From NCBI RefSeq assembly GCF_014199625.1, contig NZ_JACHNY010000004.1, positions 62,001 to 126,000 of the forward strand: a stretch of DNA of 64,000 nucleotides, given 5' to 3'. The position numbers and the translations under genes were made by a program. The stretch comes from Sphingomonas abaci. GTDB taxonomy: Bacteria; Pseudomonadota; Alphaproteobacteria; Sphingomonadales; Sphingomonadaceae. Positions 51,080 to 60,521 of this stretch are shown here, piece after piece; positions within the stretch are counted from its first letter, which is position 1, and each line of letters begins with the position of its first letter. The notes under the pieces were generated by a model that had not been told where the DNA came from, ran no database searches, and saw nothing but the letters and a program-made list of their open reading frames with translations.

Positions 51080-53797
51080 ATGAAGGGCGTGATCCCCTAT
51101 CCCGCCCTCCACGCCAGCCATGGCGGCATCTGGATCGCCGATGCGGAAGGGACGCGGCCGGTCGGACGGGGCGAGGCGATCCGGGTGGCGGCGGACACGC
51201 CGGTCATCCTGCTCAATGCGCCGCTGATCGGGCAGCGGCTGGGCTATGCCGAGCTGTCGGGCCTCGACCTGCTCGAACTCTACGCCTTCCTGCATCCGGC
51301 GCGCTTCGCGGTGCCGACCCCGGCCGGACTGGCGCGCGCGGTCGATCTCTCCGCGCCCGAGCGGGACGAGGATGTCGCCGCCTTCCTGCGCGAGGCGACC
51401 GCCGCCCTGCTCGCCGTACCCGAGGGCGACTGGGCGGAGCGCGAGGGGGCGTGGTCGGCCGTGCAGTCGCTGACCCGGCTGCGCTGGCCATGGGCGCCGG
51501 TGATCGGGCCGCGTCTCGCCAAGCCGCGCACCGACGAACGCTGGCTGTTCTCGCGCCTGCCCGAATGGGAGGAGGACGCTCCCCGCCCCGCGCCGCGCAC
51601 CGTGTCGCTGCAACCGGGCGAGGCGGAGGAACGGCTGGCGAAACTGACCGGCGGCGGCGCGGAGGAACGGCCCGGCCAGCGCGCCTATGCCGCCGCCGCC
51701 ACCGCCGCGTTCGAGCCGCGGGTGATGCGCGATGCGCCCAATCTGGTGTTGGCGGAAGCGGGGACCGGCATCGGCAAGACGCTGGGCTATCTCGCCCCCG
51801 CCTCGCTCTGGTCGGAACGGGCGGGCGGCGCGGTGTGGATCTCCACCTTCACCAAGGCGCTGCAACGCCAGCTCGCGCAGGAGACGACGCGGCTCTATCC
51901 CGATCCGGTGCTGCGCCGCGAGCGGGTGGTGACGCGCAAGGGCCGCGAGAATTATTTGTGCCTGCTCAACCTGGAGGATGCGTTGCAGGGCGGCTTCGCC
52001 GGCCGGGCGGCGGTGCTGGCGCATCTGGTCGCGCGCTGGGCCGCCTATAGCGCGGATGGCGACATGGTCGGCGGCGACCTGCCCGGCTGGCTGCCGACGC
52101 TGTTCCGGCGCAACGGTCCGGCGGCGCTGACCGACCGGCGCGGCGAATGCGTCTATGCCGGCTGCCCGCATTACCGCAAATGCTTCATCGAACGCGCCGC
52201 GCGGGCGAGCGCGCAGGCCGACATCGTCATCGCCAACCATGCGCTGGTGATGGTCAACGCCGCGCGCGGCCGCGAGGTCGCGACCCGGCCGACCCGGTAT
52301 GTCTTCGACGAGGGGCACCACCTGTTCGACGCCGCCGATTCGATGTTCGGCGTCGCGCTGACCGGCTCCGAGACGATCGAACTGCGTCGCTGGATCCTGG
52401 GGCCGGAGGCGGGCGGGCGCGGCCGGCGGCGGGGCTTGCAGGCGCGCCTGTCCGACGTCGCCAGCTACGACGATGCCGGCGCGCAGGCGATCAGCGACGC
52501 GGTCCACGCCGCGCACGGGCTGGCGGCCGATGGCTGGCTGGGCCGGCTGGCGGAGGGGCAGCCCTTCGGTCCGGTCGAGCATCTGCTCGCCGCGGTGCGC
52601 GGGCTGACCTATGCGCGCGCCGAACAGCCGGGCGATGCGGGCTACGGGCTGGAGACCGAGCTGGCCGAGCCGACCCCGGCGCTGATCGAGGCCGCCGCCC
52701 CCGCCGCCGCCGCGCTCGACGCGCTGGTCCGCCCCCTGACCGCGCTCGGCCGCCGGCTGGAGGCGGTGCTGGCCGAGGCGCCCGACTGGCTCGACACGGC
52801 GGCGCGCGCGCGGGTCGAGGGGGCGATCGCCTCGATCGGCTGGCGCGCGGAGACGGTGGCGGCGTGGCTGGCGCTGCTCGCGCGGATCGGCGGGCCAGCG
52901 GACGGCGATTTCGTCGACTGGCTTGCAGTCGACCGCGTCGAGGGGCGCGAATACGACATCGGCCTGCACCGCCGCTGGCTCGACCCGACGCGCCCGTTCG
53001 CGGAGATCGTGCTGAAGCCGGCGCATGGCGCGCTCGTCACCTCGGCGACGCTGACCGGCGGCGGCGACTGGTCGGTGGCGGAGGCGCGCACCGGCGCGCC
53101 GCATCTCGCCCGCGCCCCTGCCCGGTTCGAGGCGACCAGCCCCTTCGACTATCCCAACCGTGCCGAGGTGCTGGTCGTCACCGACGTGAAGCGCGGCGAT
53201 GCCGGCGCGCTGGCCAATGCCTATGCCCGGCTGATCGTCGCGGCGGGCGGCGGCACGCTGGGGCTGTTCACCGCGATCCGGCGGCTGCGCGCGGTGCATG
53301 GCCGCATCGCCGACCGGCTGGCGCGCGAAGGGCTGGCGCTCCATGCCCAGCATGTCGACCCCATCGACACCGGCACGCTGGTCGACATCTTCCGCGACGA
53401 TCCGGCCGCCTCGCTGCTCGGCACCGATGCGCTGCGCGACGGGGTCGACGTGCCGGGCGATTCGCTGCGCATGGTGGTGATGGAGGGGGTGCCCTGGCCC
53501 AAGCCGACCGTGCTCCACGCCGCGCGCAAGCTGGCCGGGGGCGGCACCGCCTATGACGACCGGATCGTGCGGGCGCGGCTGGCCCAGGCGTTCGGCCGGC
53601 TGATCCGCCGCGCCGACGATCGCGGCGCGTTCGTGATGCTGTCGGCGGCGATGCCGTCGCGGCTGCTCACCGCCTTTCCGCCCGGCGTCGCGATCGTACG
53701 CGTGACGCTCGACGAAGCGGTGGCGCGGGTCGCGGAGCGGCTTTCCACACAGGCCCGGATCGGGCATGAGGCGCCAGCCCCCCTGGAGACGCCATGA
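51080..53797 (+). CDS. ATP-dependent DNA helicase, XPD/DinG family
   Basis: A 905-residue superfamily 2 helicase. An N-terminal region of about 200 residues precedes Walker A AEAGTGIGKTLGYLAP. Four Cys (ENYLCLL, then ECVYAGCPHYRKCF) fit the XPD-type iron-sulfur cluster. The DEAH-like box is FDEGHHLFDAAD, and the C-terminal helicase part ends with AQAFGRLIRRADDRGAFVML. The ATG at 51080 is chosen since upstream residues fall in the repeat. It probably acts in repair or R-loop removal. Confidence 0.88.
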   Translation: MKGVIPYPALHASHGGIWIADAEGTRPVGRGEAIRVAADTPVILLNAPLIGQRLGYAELSGLDLLELYAFLHPARFAVPTPAGLARAVDLSAPERDEDVAAFLREATAALLAVPEGDWAEREGAWSAVQSLTRLRWPWAPVIGPRLAKPRTDERWLFSRLPEWEEDAPRPAPRTVSLQPGEAEERLAKLTGGGAEERPGQRAYAAAATAAFEPRVMRDAPNLVLAEAGTGIGKTLGYLAPASLWSERAGGAVWISTFTKALQRQLAQETTRLYPDPVLRRERVVTRKGRENYLCLLNLEDALQGGFAGRAAVLAHLVARWAAYSADGDMVGGDLPGWLPTLFRRNGPAALTDRRGECVYAGCPHYRKCFIERAARASAQADIVIANHALVMVNAARGREVATRPTRYVFDEGHHLFDAADSMFGVALTGSETIELRRWILGPEAGGRGRRRGLQARLSDVASYDDAGAQAISDAVHAAHGLAADGWLGRLAEGQPFGPVEHLLAAVRGLTYARAEQPGDAGYGLETELAEPTPALIEAAAPAAAALDALVRPLTALGRRLEAVLAEAPDWLDTAARARVEGAIASIGWRAETVAAWLALLARIGGPADGDFVDWLAVDRVEGREYDIGLHRRWLDPTRPFAEIVLKPAHGALVTSATLTGGGDWSVAEARTGAPHLARAPARFEATSPFDYPNRAEVLVVTDVKRGDAGALANAYARLIVAAGGGTLGLFTAIRRLRAVHGRIADRLAREGLALHAQHVDPIDTGTLVDIFRDDPAASLLGTDALRDGVDVPGDSLRMVVMEGVPWPKPTVLHAARKLAGGGTAYDDRIVRARLAQAFGRLIRRADDRGAFVMLSAAMPSRLLTAFPPGVAIVRVTLDEAVARVAERLSTQARIGHEAPAPLETP

Positions 53798-54330
53798 AGA
53801 CGCTGACGGTGCTGCGCCACGCCAAATCGGGATGGGATGATGCCGTCGCCCGCGATTTCGACCGGCCGCTCAACCCCAAGGGGCATCGCGCCGCGCAGGT
53901 GATGGGCCGTCACCTGCGCGACCGCCACTACCGCTTCGATCGGATCGTCGCCTCGCCCGCGCAGCGCGTCGTGGAGACGCTGGCGGGGATCGCCGATGGC
54001 TATGGCCAGGCGCTGGCGATCGACTGGGACCGGCGGCTCTACCTCGCTTCGGCGGCGACCTTGCTCGACTGTATCCACGAACTGGCCGACTCCGACGACC
54101 AGGTGCTGCTGGTCGGGCATAATCCGGGGCTGGAGGATCTGGTGCTGTCGCTGGTGCCAGACGATGGCAGTGCGGCGCGCGAGGCGGTGGAGGCGAAATA
54201 TCCGACCGCGACGATCGCGCGGCTGACCTGGGACGGCGACTGGTCGACGATCCGAGCGGGCGGGGCGACGCTGGACGCCTTCGTCCGCCCCCGCGACCTG
54301 GACCCCAGCCTGGGTCCGGACGAATTCTGA
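53794..54330 (+). CDS. SixA-like histidine phosphatase
   Basis: A 178-residue protein of the histidine phosphatase superfamily. LTVLRHAKSGWDD carries the catalytic RHA, and LLVGHNPGLEDL the second His. It overlaps the helicase end (ATGA). The family includes SixA, which dephosphorylates phospho-His proteins; the true substrate here is unknown. Confidence 0.87.
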   Translation: MKTLTVLRHAKSGWDDAVARDFDRPLNPKGHRAAQVMGRHLRDRHYRFDRIVASPAQRVVETLAGIADGYGQALAIDWDRRLYLASAATLLDCIHELADSDDQVLLVGHNPGLEDLVLSLVPDDGSAAREAVEAKYPTATIARLTWDGDWSTIRAGGATLDAFVRPRDLDPSLGPDEF

Positions 54331-54337
54331 GTCGATT

Positions 54338-54367
54338 CGTCATGGCGAGCGTAGCGAAGCCATGACG
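54338..54367. repeat. short inverted repeat after sixA-like gene
   Basis: CGTCATGGC (54338-54346) and GCCATGACG (54359-54367) form a perfect nine-base stem around gagcgtagcgaa. It is of a type common between sphingomonad genes and could end transcription, although no T-tract follows. Confidence 0.6.
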
Positions 54368-54445
54368 GGTTAAGGGGTGTTGCCGCAGTCAAACCTTCGC
54401 CCGGGCGACATTGCGCCGGGTGTCATAGTCGGATAGAACAGCCTG

Positions 54446-56584
54446 GTGTCCTGGAATCCCCCGTTGCGTCCCGACCATCACGACCCCGATCGTCCGCGAT
54501 TCTGGCCCGATGCGCCCGTCGACCGCACCAGCCCCTTCGATGCCGCGCGCGACCGCGAGGAGCCCGAATGGGCCCCCTATCACCGCGATCCCGACTTCGA
54601 ACCGCGCCGGAGCCGCATCCGCTGGGGCCGCTGGATCGTCCGCGGGATCGCCGCGGGCATCGTGCTGCTGGTCCTCGCCATCGCCTGGCTGGCGCTGACC
54701 GCGCCGCTCAACAAGTCGCTCAAACCCCCGACGCCGCCCTCGATCACGCTGACCGCCGAGGACGGCACCCCGATCGCCCGGCGCGGCGCGGTGATCGGCG
54801 CGCCCGTCGACGCCGCCAAGCTGCCGTCGCACGTCACCCAGGCATTCCTGGCGATCGAGGACCGGCGCTTCTATTCGCACTGGGGCATCGACCCGCGCGG
54901 CATCCTGCGCGCGGCCTGGGCCAATGTCGGATCGGGCGGGGTGCGCCAGGGCGGCAGCACGATCACCCAGCAGCTCGCCAAGAACGCCTTTCTCGATTCC
55001 GATCGCACCGCCGCGCGCAAGATCCGCGAAGTGCTGATCGCCTTCTGGCTGGAGGCGTGGCTGTCCAAGGACGAGATCCTGTCGCGCTACCTGTCGAACG
55101 TCTATTTCGGCGACAACACCTATGGCCTGACGGCGGCGGCGCGCCATTATTTCGGACGGTCGCCGGACAGGCTGAACGTCGGCCAGGCAGCGATGCTCGC
55201 CGGGCTGGTCAAGGCGCCGTCGCGCCTCGCCCCCACCTCCAACCTGAAGGGCGCCCGCGCGCGCGAGATGGTGGTGGTGCGCGCGATGGAGGATGCCGGC
55301 TTCCTCACCCCGCGCGAGGCGGACCGGGTGCAGCCGCAGCGCGTGCTGTCCAGCCCGCCGGGCCAGATCCCGACCGGCACCTATTTCGCCGACTGGGTGC
55401 TGCCCGAGGCGCGCGACAAGGCGGGCGAGATCGCGACCGAGACGACGGTCAAGACCACCCTCGACCCGCGCCTGCAACGCGACGCGGAACGCGCGATCCG
55501 CTCGGCGGGGCTGCGCCAGGCGCAGGCGGCGCTGGTGGCGATGCGGCCCGACGGGCGCGTCGTCGCGATGGTCGGCGGCCGCGATTATGGCAAGAGCCCG
55601 TTCAATCGCGCCACCCAGGCGCGCCGCCAGCCGGGCTCGACCTTCAAGCTGTTCGTCTATCTGGCGGCGATGCGCGCCGGCATGACGCCCGATTCGATGG
55701 TCGACGATAGCCCGGTCGAGATCGCCGGGTGGAAGCCGCGTAACGACGACGGCCGCTATCTCGGCCAGATCAGCCTGATCCGCGCCTTCGCCCGCTCGTC
55801 CAACGTCGCCGCCGCGCGGCTGACCCAGGAGGTCGGCGTCAAGTCGGTGATCCAGGCGGCGCGCGACCTGGGCATCTCCACCCCCATCCCCAACGAGGCG
55901 ACGATCGGGCTGGGCACGGCCGAGGTGTCGCTGCTGGAGATGACCGCCGCCTATGCCGCGATCGCCAATGGCCGCTATCCGGTCACTCCGCGCGGCATCG
56001 AGAAGGTCGACGACAAGCCCTGGTACCAGCAGATCACCGGCGGCACCCGCGCCATTCCGGAGAAGGTGCGCCAGGAGATGATGCGCCTGCTCAATTCCTC
56101 GCTGCGCGGCACGGGGCGCGAGGCGGTGCTGACCGTCGACGCCTATGGCAAGACGGGCACGTCGCAGGACAGCCGCGACGCCTGGTTCATCGGCTTCGCG
56201 GGCGACCTGGTGGTCGGCGTCTGGGTCGGCAACGACGACAACAGCCCCAATCCCGGCCTGCATGGCGGCGGCGTGCCGGCGCGCATCTGGCGCGACTTCC
56301 TGCAATCGGCGCTCGACATCGCGCCCGTCGCCCGCGCCGCGCCGGTCGAGGAGGCTGCGCCGGTGGAGGACGGCGTCCAGGGCTATATCGACAATGCGAT
56401 CGGCCAGTACATGCCCGATGCCGAGATATTGCAGGACCAGGCGGAGCGCATGGGGCTGGACATGCGCCGGGGCGAAGACGGCTCGATCACCGTCGGCCCG
56501 CGCCGCCCCCGCCCACCCCGCGAGGAGGATCGTCGCGGCCCGGACGAGCGCTACGGGCCGCCGCCGGGGGATGAGGAAGAATAA
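54446..56584 (+). CDS. class A penicillin-binding protein (PBP1A-like)
   Basis: A 712-residue bifunctional peptidoglycan synthase in the inner membrane. A cytoplasmic, acidic N-terminus of about 60 residues precedes a membrane anchor (IVRGIAAGIVLLVLAIAWLA). The GT51 domain shows AIEDRRFYSHWGID and GGSTITQQLAKNAF. The transpeptidase domain shows GSTFK, RSSNVA and KTGTS. The C-terminal tail is Arg/Pro/Glu-rich. The start is a GTG at 54446. Confidence 0.94.
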   Translation: MSWNPPLRPDHHDPDRPRFWPDAPVDRTSPFDAARDREEPEWAPYHRDPDFEPRRSRIRWGRWIVRGIAAGIVLLVLAIAWLALTAPLNKSLKPPTPPSITLTAEDGTPIARRGAVIGAPVDAAKLPSHVTQAFLAIEDRRFYSHWGIDPRGILRAAWANVGSGGVRQGGSTITQQLAKNAFLDSDRTAARKIREVLIAFWLEAWLSKDEILSRYLSNVYFGDNTYGLTAAARHYFGRSPDRLNVGQAAMLAGLVKAPSRLAPTSNLKGARAREMVVVRAMEDAGFLTPREADRVQPQRVLSSPPGQIPTGTYFADWVLPEARDKAGEIATETTVKTTLDPRLQRDAERAIRSAGLRQAQAALVAMRPDGRVVAMVGGRDYGKSPFNRATQARRQPGSTFKLFVYLAAMRAGMTPDSMVDDSPVEIAGWKPRNDDGRYLGQISLIRAFARSSNVAAARLTQEVGVKSVIQAARDLGISTPIPNEATIGLGTAEVSLLEMTAAYAAIANGRYPVTPRGIEKVDDKPWYQQITGGTRAIPEKVRQEMMRLLNSSLRGTGREAVLTVDAYGKTGTSQDSRDAWFIGFAGDLVVGVWVGNDDNSPNPGLHGGGVPARIWRDFLQSALDIAPVARAAPVEEAAPVEDGVQGYIDNAIGQYMPDAEILQDQAERMGLDMRRGEDGSITVGPRRPRPPREEDRRGPDERYGPPPGDEEE

Positions 56585-56589
56585 GGGCT

Positions 56590-56961
56590 ATGGGCCGGGC
56601 GGAGCGCTGGGGCTGGATGGTCTGCCTGATCGGCTTTGCGACCGGGGCATTCAACCATGCACGCGACTTCGCCGCCTGGGGCTGGCGCCCCTATAGCTGG
56701 GGTGGGCCGATGCTGGAGGCATTCTGGACGGCGCTGCTTCCGCTCGACCTGCTGGTCGTGGTGCTGATCCTGTCCCGCCGACGTCGCGCCGGGCTCATGC
56801 TCCCGGTGGCGATCATGGTCGTCGATGTGGCGGCAAACGGGTTTGCCACATGGCGGTTCGGCGTGACCGCCTTTGCCCTGTCCTTGCCGATTCAGGCCTG
56901 TTTTCTCGGTTATCTGCTTGGCGCACTGCCCTTTCTTTGGCGAGGCAAACCGCGCGGCTGA
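56590..56961 (+). CDS. hypothetical four-span membrane protein
   Basis: A 123-residue inner-membrane protein with hydrophobic segments at about residues 8-22, 46-62, 68-84 and 94-115. It starts five bases after the PBP stop, so it may share its transcript. No family is recognised. Confidence 0.65.
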   Translation: MGRAERWGWMVCLIGFATGAFNHARDFAAWGWRPYSWGGPMLEAFWTALLPLDLLVVVLILSRRRRAGLMLPVAIMVVDVAANGFATWRFGVTAFALSLPIQACFLGYLLGALPFLWRGKPRG

Positions 56962-57080
56962 TCGCCCGCCGCTGGACAGCGCCGCCGCCCCTCCCTATTT
57001 GCGCCGCCGTCGCGTGCGCCTCTTTCGGGTTTCCGGCCGCCGCGCTTCCCTTCCGAGCCCGCGACGAACAGGAGTGCCGC

Positions 57081-57401
57081 ATGGCGTGGCTCATCCTCGG
57101 CATTGCCGTGGTGACGGAAATCATCTGGGCGCTGAGCCTGAAATGGGCGGCGACACAAGCAACATGGGCCGCCTCGGCGGTGCCGATCACCTTGAGTTTC
57201 CTCAACATGGGCCTGCTGGCGCTGGCGATGCGCGGGCTGCCGGCGGGCACCGCCTATGCGGTATGGACGGGCCTGGGCGCGGTCGGCGTCACCCTGTTCG
57301 GGGTCATCCTGTTCGGCGAGAGGATCAACCCGGTGCAGGTCGGCTTCATCGCCCTCGTCATCATCGGCGTCATGGGCACCAAGTTCTTCGCCACCGCCTG
57401 A
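57081..57401 (+). CDS. sugE: SugE/Gdx small multidrug resistance transporter
   Basis: A 106-residue four-span transporter. MAWLILGIAVVTEIIWALSL carries the conserved Glu, and KWAATQ plus GLPAGTAYAVWTGLGAVG follow the Gdx (guanidinium exporter) pattern rather than the EmrE one. The ATG at 57081 has AGGAG upstream. I see no guanidine riboswitch in the 119-base leader. Confidence 0.9.
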   Translation: MAWLILGIAVVTEIIWALSLKWAATQATWAASAVPITLSFLNMGLLALAMRGLPAGTAYAVWTGLGAVGVTLFGVILFGERINPVQVGFIALVIIGVMGTKFFATA

Positions 57402-57509
57402 GCGCCGTCGCCGTATGGGACGCAGGCGAAGACGCGGAGAGCGGACCGGCGCGCGCCGGGCAAGACACCCGTCCGCGCCGCCGCGCCGCCGCGCCGCCGC
57501 GTGCCCCGC

Positions 57510-58289
57510 TCAGGCCGCGCGCAGACGCGGCGCGGCCTCGTCGCGACGCAGCGTCAGCACCTCGACGCCGCCGCGCACCACCGCGACCGTGTGTTCGAAC
57601 TGGGCGGACAGCTTGCCGTCCTGGGTCACCACCGTCCAGCCATCCGCCTCGGTCGCAACGCGGCGGGTGCCCTGGTTGACCATCGGCTCGACCGTGAAGA
57701 CCATCCCCTCGACCAGGCGCGGACCGCTGCCCGGCCGGCCGAAGTTCAGCACCTGCGGCGCCTCGTGCATCTCGCGGCCGATGCCATGGCCGCAATATTC
57801 GCGCACCACCGAATAGCCATGGCTCTTGGCGTGACGCTCGATCGCCGCGCCGATATCACCCAGATGCGCGCCCGGCCGGACCGCGCCGATCCCCTTCCAC
57901 ATCGCCTCCTGCGCCACCCGGACCAGCCGGCGCGTCGCGGGCGCCACCGGGCCGACCATATAGGTCTTGCTGGAGTCGGCGATGAAGCCGTTCTTCTCCA
58001 GCGTGATGTCCAGGTTGATGATGTCGCCGTCGCGGATGATCACGGCCGCATCGGGCACGCCGTGGCAGACGACCTGGTTGATCGAGCAGTTCAGGACATA
58101 TTCGAAGCCGTACTGCCCCTTGCTGGCCGGCCGCGCCGCCAGGTCATGGGTGATGAACCGGTCGACCAGGTCGTTGACCTGCAGGGTCGACAGTCCGGCG
58201 AGCGACTGCGCGTCGAGCATCTCGAACACCGAGGCGAGCAGCCGGCCGGAGGTCCGCATCAGCTCCAGTTCGTCGGGCGTCTTCACCAT
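57510..58289 (-). CDS. map: type I methionine aminopeptidase
   Basis: A 259-residue metalloenzyme that removes N-terminal Met. Metal ligands are visible in INLDITLEKNGFIADSSKTY, the His in YCGHGIGREMHEAP and the Glu in FTVEPMVN and AQFEHT. The start at 58289 gives MVKTPDELELMRTSG. It follows the ParD-like gene by one base and shares its promoter. Confidence 0.96.
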   Translation of the reverse strand: MVKTPDELELMRTSGRLLASVFEMLDAQSLAGLSTLQVNDLVDRFITHDLAARPASKGQYGFEYVLNCSINQVVCHGVPDAAVIIRDGDIINLDITLEKNGFIADSSKTYMVGPVAPATRRLVRVAQEAMWKGIGAVRPGAHLGDIGAAIERHAKSHGYSVVREYCGHGIGREMHEAPQVLNFGRPGSGPRLVEGMVFTVEPMVNQGTRRVATEADGWTVVTQDGKLSAQFEHTVAVVRGGVEVLTLRRDEAAPRLRAA

Positions 58290-58290
58290 G

Positions 58291-58494
58291 TCAGGCGGCC
58301 ACCGCGACCGGGCGCACGTTGGCGGCGGCATATTCGGCCTGGACGATCTCGTTGAACGAACGGGTCGGGTTCGCCTCCGCCAGCATCCCGATCTTCATCC
58401 AGAACTCGGCCTGCGCGTTGATCGAGCGGCACATCACCACGCTCGCGCGCCGCGCCTCCTCGTGCAGCGCCTCGTCGATCTTCACGATACCCAT
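58291..58494 (-). CDS. ParD-like family protein
   Basis: A 67-residue protein of the ParD_like (DUF3423) group. MGIVKIDEALHEEARRASVV then MCRSINAQAEFWMKIGMLAE look like a ribbon-helix-helix DNA-binding protein. No ParE toxin is adjacent; the next gene is map. It probably represses its own promoter at 58522-58550. Confidence 0.82.
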   Translation of the reverse strand: MGIVKIDEALHEEARRASVVMCRSINAQAEFWMKIGMLAEANPTRSFNEIVQAEYAAANVRPVAVAA

Positions 58495-58521
58495 TCCCGA
58501 TTCTCCAAATCCGATACGGAT

Positions 58522-58550
58522 CATATACGTTTCATATGTCCTGACGTCAA
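58522..58550 (-). promoter_or_regulatory. sigma-70 promoter of parD-like-map
   Basis: On the minus strand TTGACG (58550-58545), a 17-base spacer and TATATG (58527-58522). The spacer and -10 contain the imperfect palindrome catatacgtttcatatg, a likely site for the ribbon-helix-helix protein. The start would lie at about 58514, some 20 bases before the ATG at 58494. Confidence 0.7.
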
Positions 58551-58611
58551 AGTCCTGAACGCATGACAGAATCGTTGACGGAACGCGTGCGCCTGACCCA
58601 GAGCACCGGCC

Positions 58612-59613
58612 ATGCGCTTCTTCTCCGACAACGCCGCCCCCGTTCACCCCGCCGTGCTGGCCGCGATGGCGGAGGCGAACACGCTCGACACCGCCTATGA
58701 CGGCGATCGCTGGTCGCGCGGCCTGGATGACCGGCTGTCGACGCTGTTCGAGACGCCGGTGCGCGCGCTCTGGGTGCCGACCGGCACCGCCGCCAATTGC
58801 CTGGCGCTGGCGGCGCTCTGCCCACCCTATGCCGGCGTGATCTGCCACCGCGACGCGCATATCCAGAATGACGAGGGCGGCGCGCCCGAATTCTACACGC
58901 ACGGCGCCAAGCTGATGCTGGCGGAAGGCGTGGGCGCGAAGCTGACGCCGGAGACGATCGCGACGCTCGCCGACAGCATCGCCAACGACGTGCATCGCGT
59001 GCAGCCGCATGCGGTGTCGCTCACCAACGCCACCGAATATGGCCTGGTCTATCGCCCGGACGAGGTCGCGGCGATCGGCGCGCTGTGCCGGGCGCGCGGC
59101 TGGCGGCTGCACATGGACGGGGCGCGCTTCGCCAATGCGGTGGCGAGCACCGGCTGCACCCCCGCCGAGGTGACCTGGCGCGCGGGCGTGGAGGCTCTGT
59201 CCTTCGGCTTCGTCAAGAATGGCGCGATGTCGGCGGAGGCGCTGGTCTTCTTCGACCCCGGCCTGGCGGAAGCGACCCTGCGCCGCCGCAAGCGTGCCGG
59301 GCTGCTGATGTCCAAGGGCCGCTATCTCGCCGCGCAGATCCACGCGATGCTCGACGACGACCTGTGGATCGCCAATGGCCGCGCCGCCAACGCGCGCGCC
59401 GCGACGATCGGCGCGGCGGCGGGCGACCGGCTGGTCCATCCGGTCGAGGCGAACGAAGTCTTCCTGCGCGCCACCCCCGCCGAGGCCGCGATGCTCCGCG
59501 CCCGAGGCTTCGACTTCTACGACTGGGCGGCGGGCGAGGTCCGGCTGGTCACCGCCTGGGACAGCGACGCGGGCCATGTCGCCGCACTGGCCGAGGCGAT
59601 CGCCGCGCTATGA
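58612..59613 (+). CDS. threonine aldolase family enzyme
   Basis: A 333-residue PLP enzyme of the beta-eliminating lyase group, probably low-specificity L-threonine aldolase. FSDNAAPVHPAVLAAM at the N-terminus, MDGARFANAVA and LSFGFVKNGAMSAEA with the PLP Lys are present. The typical SDT of the family is SDN here. Its stop overlaps the next start. Confidence 0.88.
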   Translation: MRFFSDNAAPVHPAVLAAMAEANTLDTAYDGDRWSRGLDDRLSTLFETPVRALWVPTGTAANCLALAALCPPYAGVICHRDAHIQNDEGGAPEFYTHGAKLMLAEGVGAKLTPETIATLADSIANDVHRVQPHAVSLTNATEYGLVYRPDEVAAIGALCRARGWRLHMDGARFANAVASTGCTPAEVTWRAGVEALSFGFVKNGAMSAEALVFFDPGLAEATLRRRKRAGLLMSKGRYLAAQIHAMLDDDLWIANGRAANARAATIGAAAGDRLVHPVEANEVFLRATPAEAAMLRARGFDFYDWAAGEVRLVTAWDSDAGHVAALAEAIAAL

Positions 59614-60521
59614 TGGCGCGGCCGCAGTCGACGCGCGCACGCATCCTGGTCCCGTTCGCGATCGTCACGCTGATCTGGGGGTCGACCTGGCTGGTGATCC
59701 GCGACCAGATCAGCGTGGTGCCGGCGAGCTGGTCGGTCACCTATCGCTTCCTGATCGCCGGCCTCGCCATGTTCGCCTTCGCGCGCGCCAAGGGGGAGCG
59801 GGTGCGGCTGGACGGCGCCGGCTGGCTGTTCGCGGCGGCGATCGGCACGCTGCAATTCGTGCTCAACTTCAACTTCGTCTACCGGGCGGAGGCGTTCATC
59901 ACCTCCGGCTTGGTGGCGGTGGTGTTCGCGCTGCTGCTGGTGCCCAACGCGCTGCTCGCGCGTCTTTTCCTGGGACAAAGGCTGGGGCGGCAGCTGCTGG
60001 TCGGCTCCGGCATCGCGATGGCGGGCGTCGCGCTGCTGTTCGTGCACGAGGTGCGCAGCGACCCGCACGGCCCCGCCACCGCGCTGACCGGGATCGGTTG
60101 GACGCTGCTCGCCATCCTGTCCGCATCCAGCGCCAATGTGCTCCAGGCGACGCCGACCGCGAAACGCTATCCGATGCTGCCGACGCTGGCGGTGGCGATG
60201 CTGATCGGCGCGGGGCTGGACGCGGTGTTCGCGTTCCTGACCGTCGGGCCGCCGGTCGTCGAGATGCGGATCGGCTATCTGCTCGGCATCCTCTATCTGG
60301 CGCTCTTCGCCTCCGCCCTCGCCTTCCCGCTCTATTATGGCGTGCTGCGCGTGATCGGCCCGGCCAAGGCGGCCTATAGCAGCGTCATCGTGCCCGTGAT
60401 CGCGATGCTGTTGTCGACCCTGTTCGAAAACTACCGCTGGTCGCCGCTGGCGGCCGGCGGCGCGGCGCTTGCCGGGGCGGGACTGGTCGTGGCGCTGACC
60501 GCGCGCAGGCCGGCGCGGTAA
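59610..60521 (+). CDS. EamA family DMT transporter
   Basis: A 303-residue inner-membrane protein with ten predicted spans and two EamA repeats. IVTLIWGSTWLVIRDQ and YRFLIAGLAMFAFAR are typical. The ATG at 59610 overlaps the aldolase stop, so it may export an amino acid related to that enzyme, which is inference. Its 3' end overlaps the converging epimerase gene by 91 bases. Confidence 0.88.
   Translation: MMARPQSTRARILVPFAIVTLIWGSTWLVIRDQISVVPASWSVTYRFLIAGLAMFAFARAKGERVRLDGAGWLFAAAIGTLQFVLNFNFVYRAEAFITSGLVAVVFALLLVPNALLARLFLGQRLGRQLLVGSGIAMAGVALLFVHEVRSDPHGPATALTGIGWTLLAILSASSANVLQATPTAKRYPMLPTLAVAMLIGAGLDAVFAFLTVGPPVVEMRIGYLLGILYLALFASALAFPLYYGVLRVIGPAKAAYSSVIVPVIAMLLSTLFENYRWSPLAAGGAALAGAGLVVALTARRPAR

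Noticed and set aside
50528..53767. Minus-strand open frame of 1079 codons opposite the helicase
   Set aside because: High GC leaves the antisense frame open. The text is Arg/Gly/Ala-rich with no family pattern, while the plus frame has full helicase motifs.
54389..56305. Minus-strand open frame opposite the class A PBP
   Set aside because: It is a shadow of an unmistakable PBP gene on the plus strand.
56962..57080. Possible guanidine riboswitch before sugE
   Set aside because: The leader is short and shows no paired ACGR loops or ykkC-like conserved core.
58291..58494. Toxin-antitoxin module
   Set aside because: The ParD-like protein has no ParE partner; its neighbour is methionine aminopeptidase.
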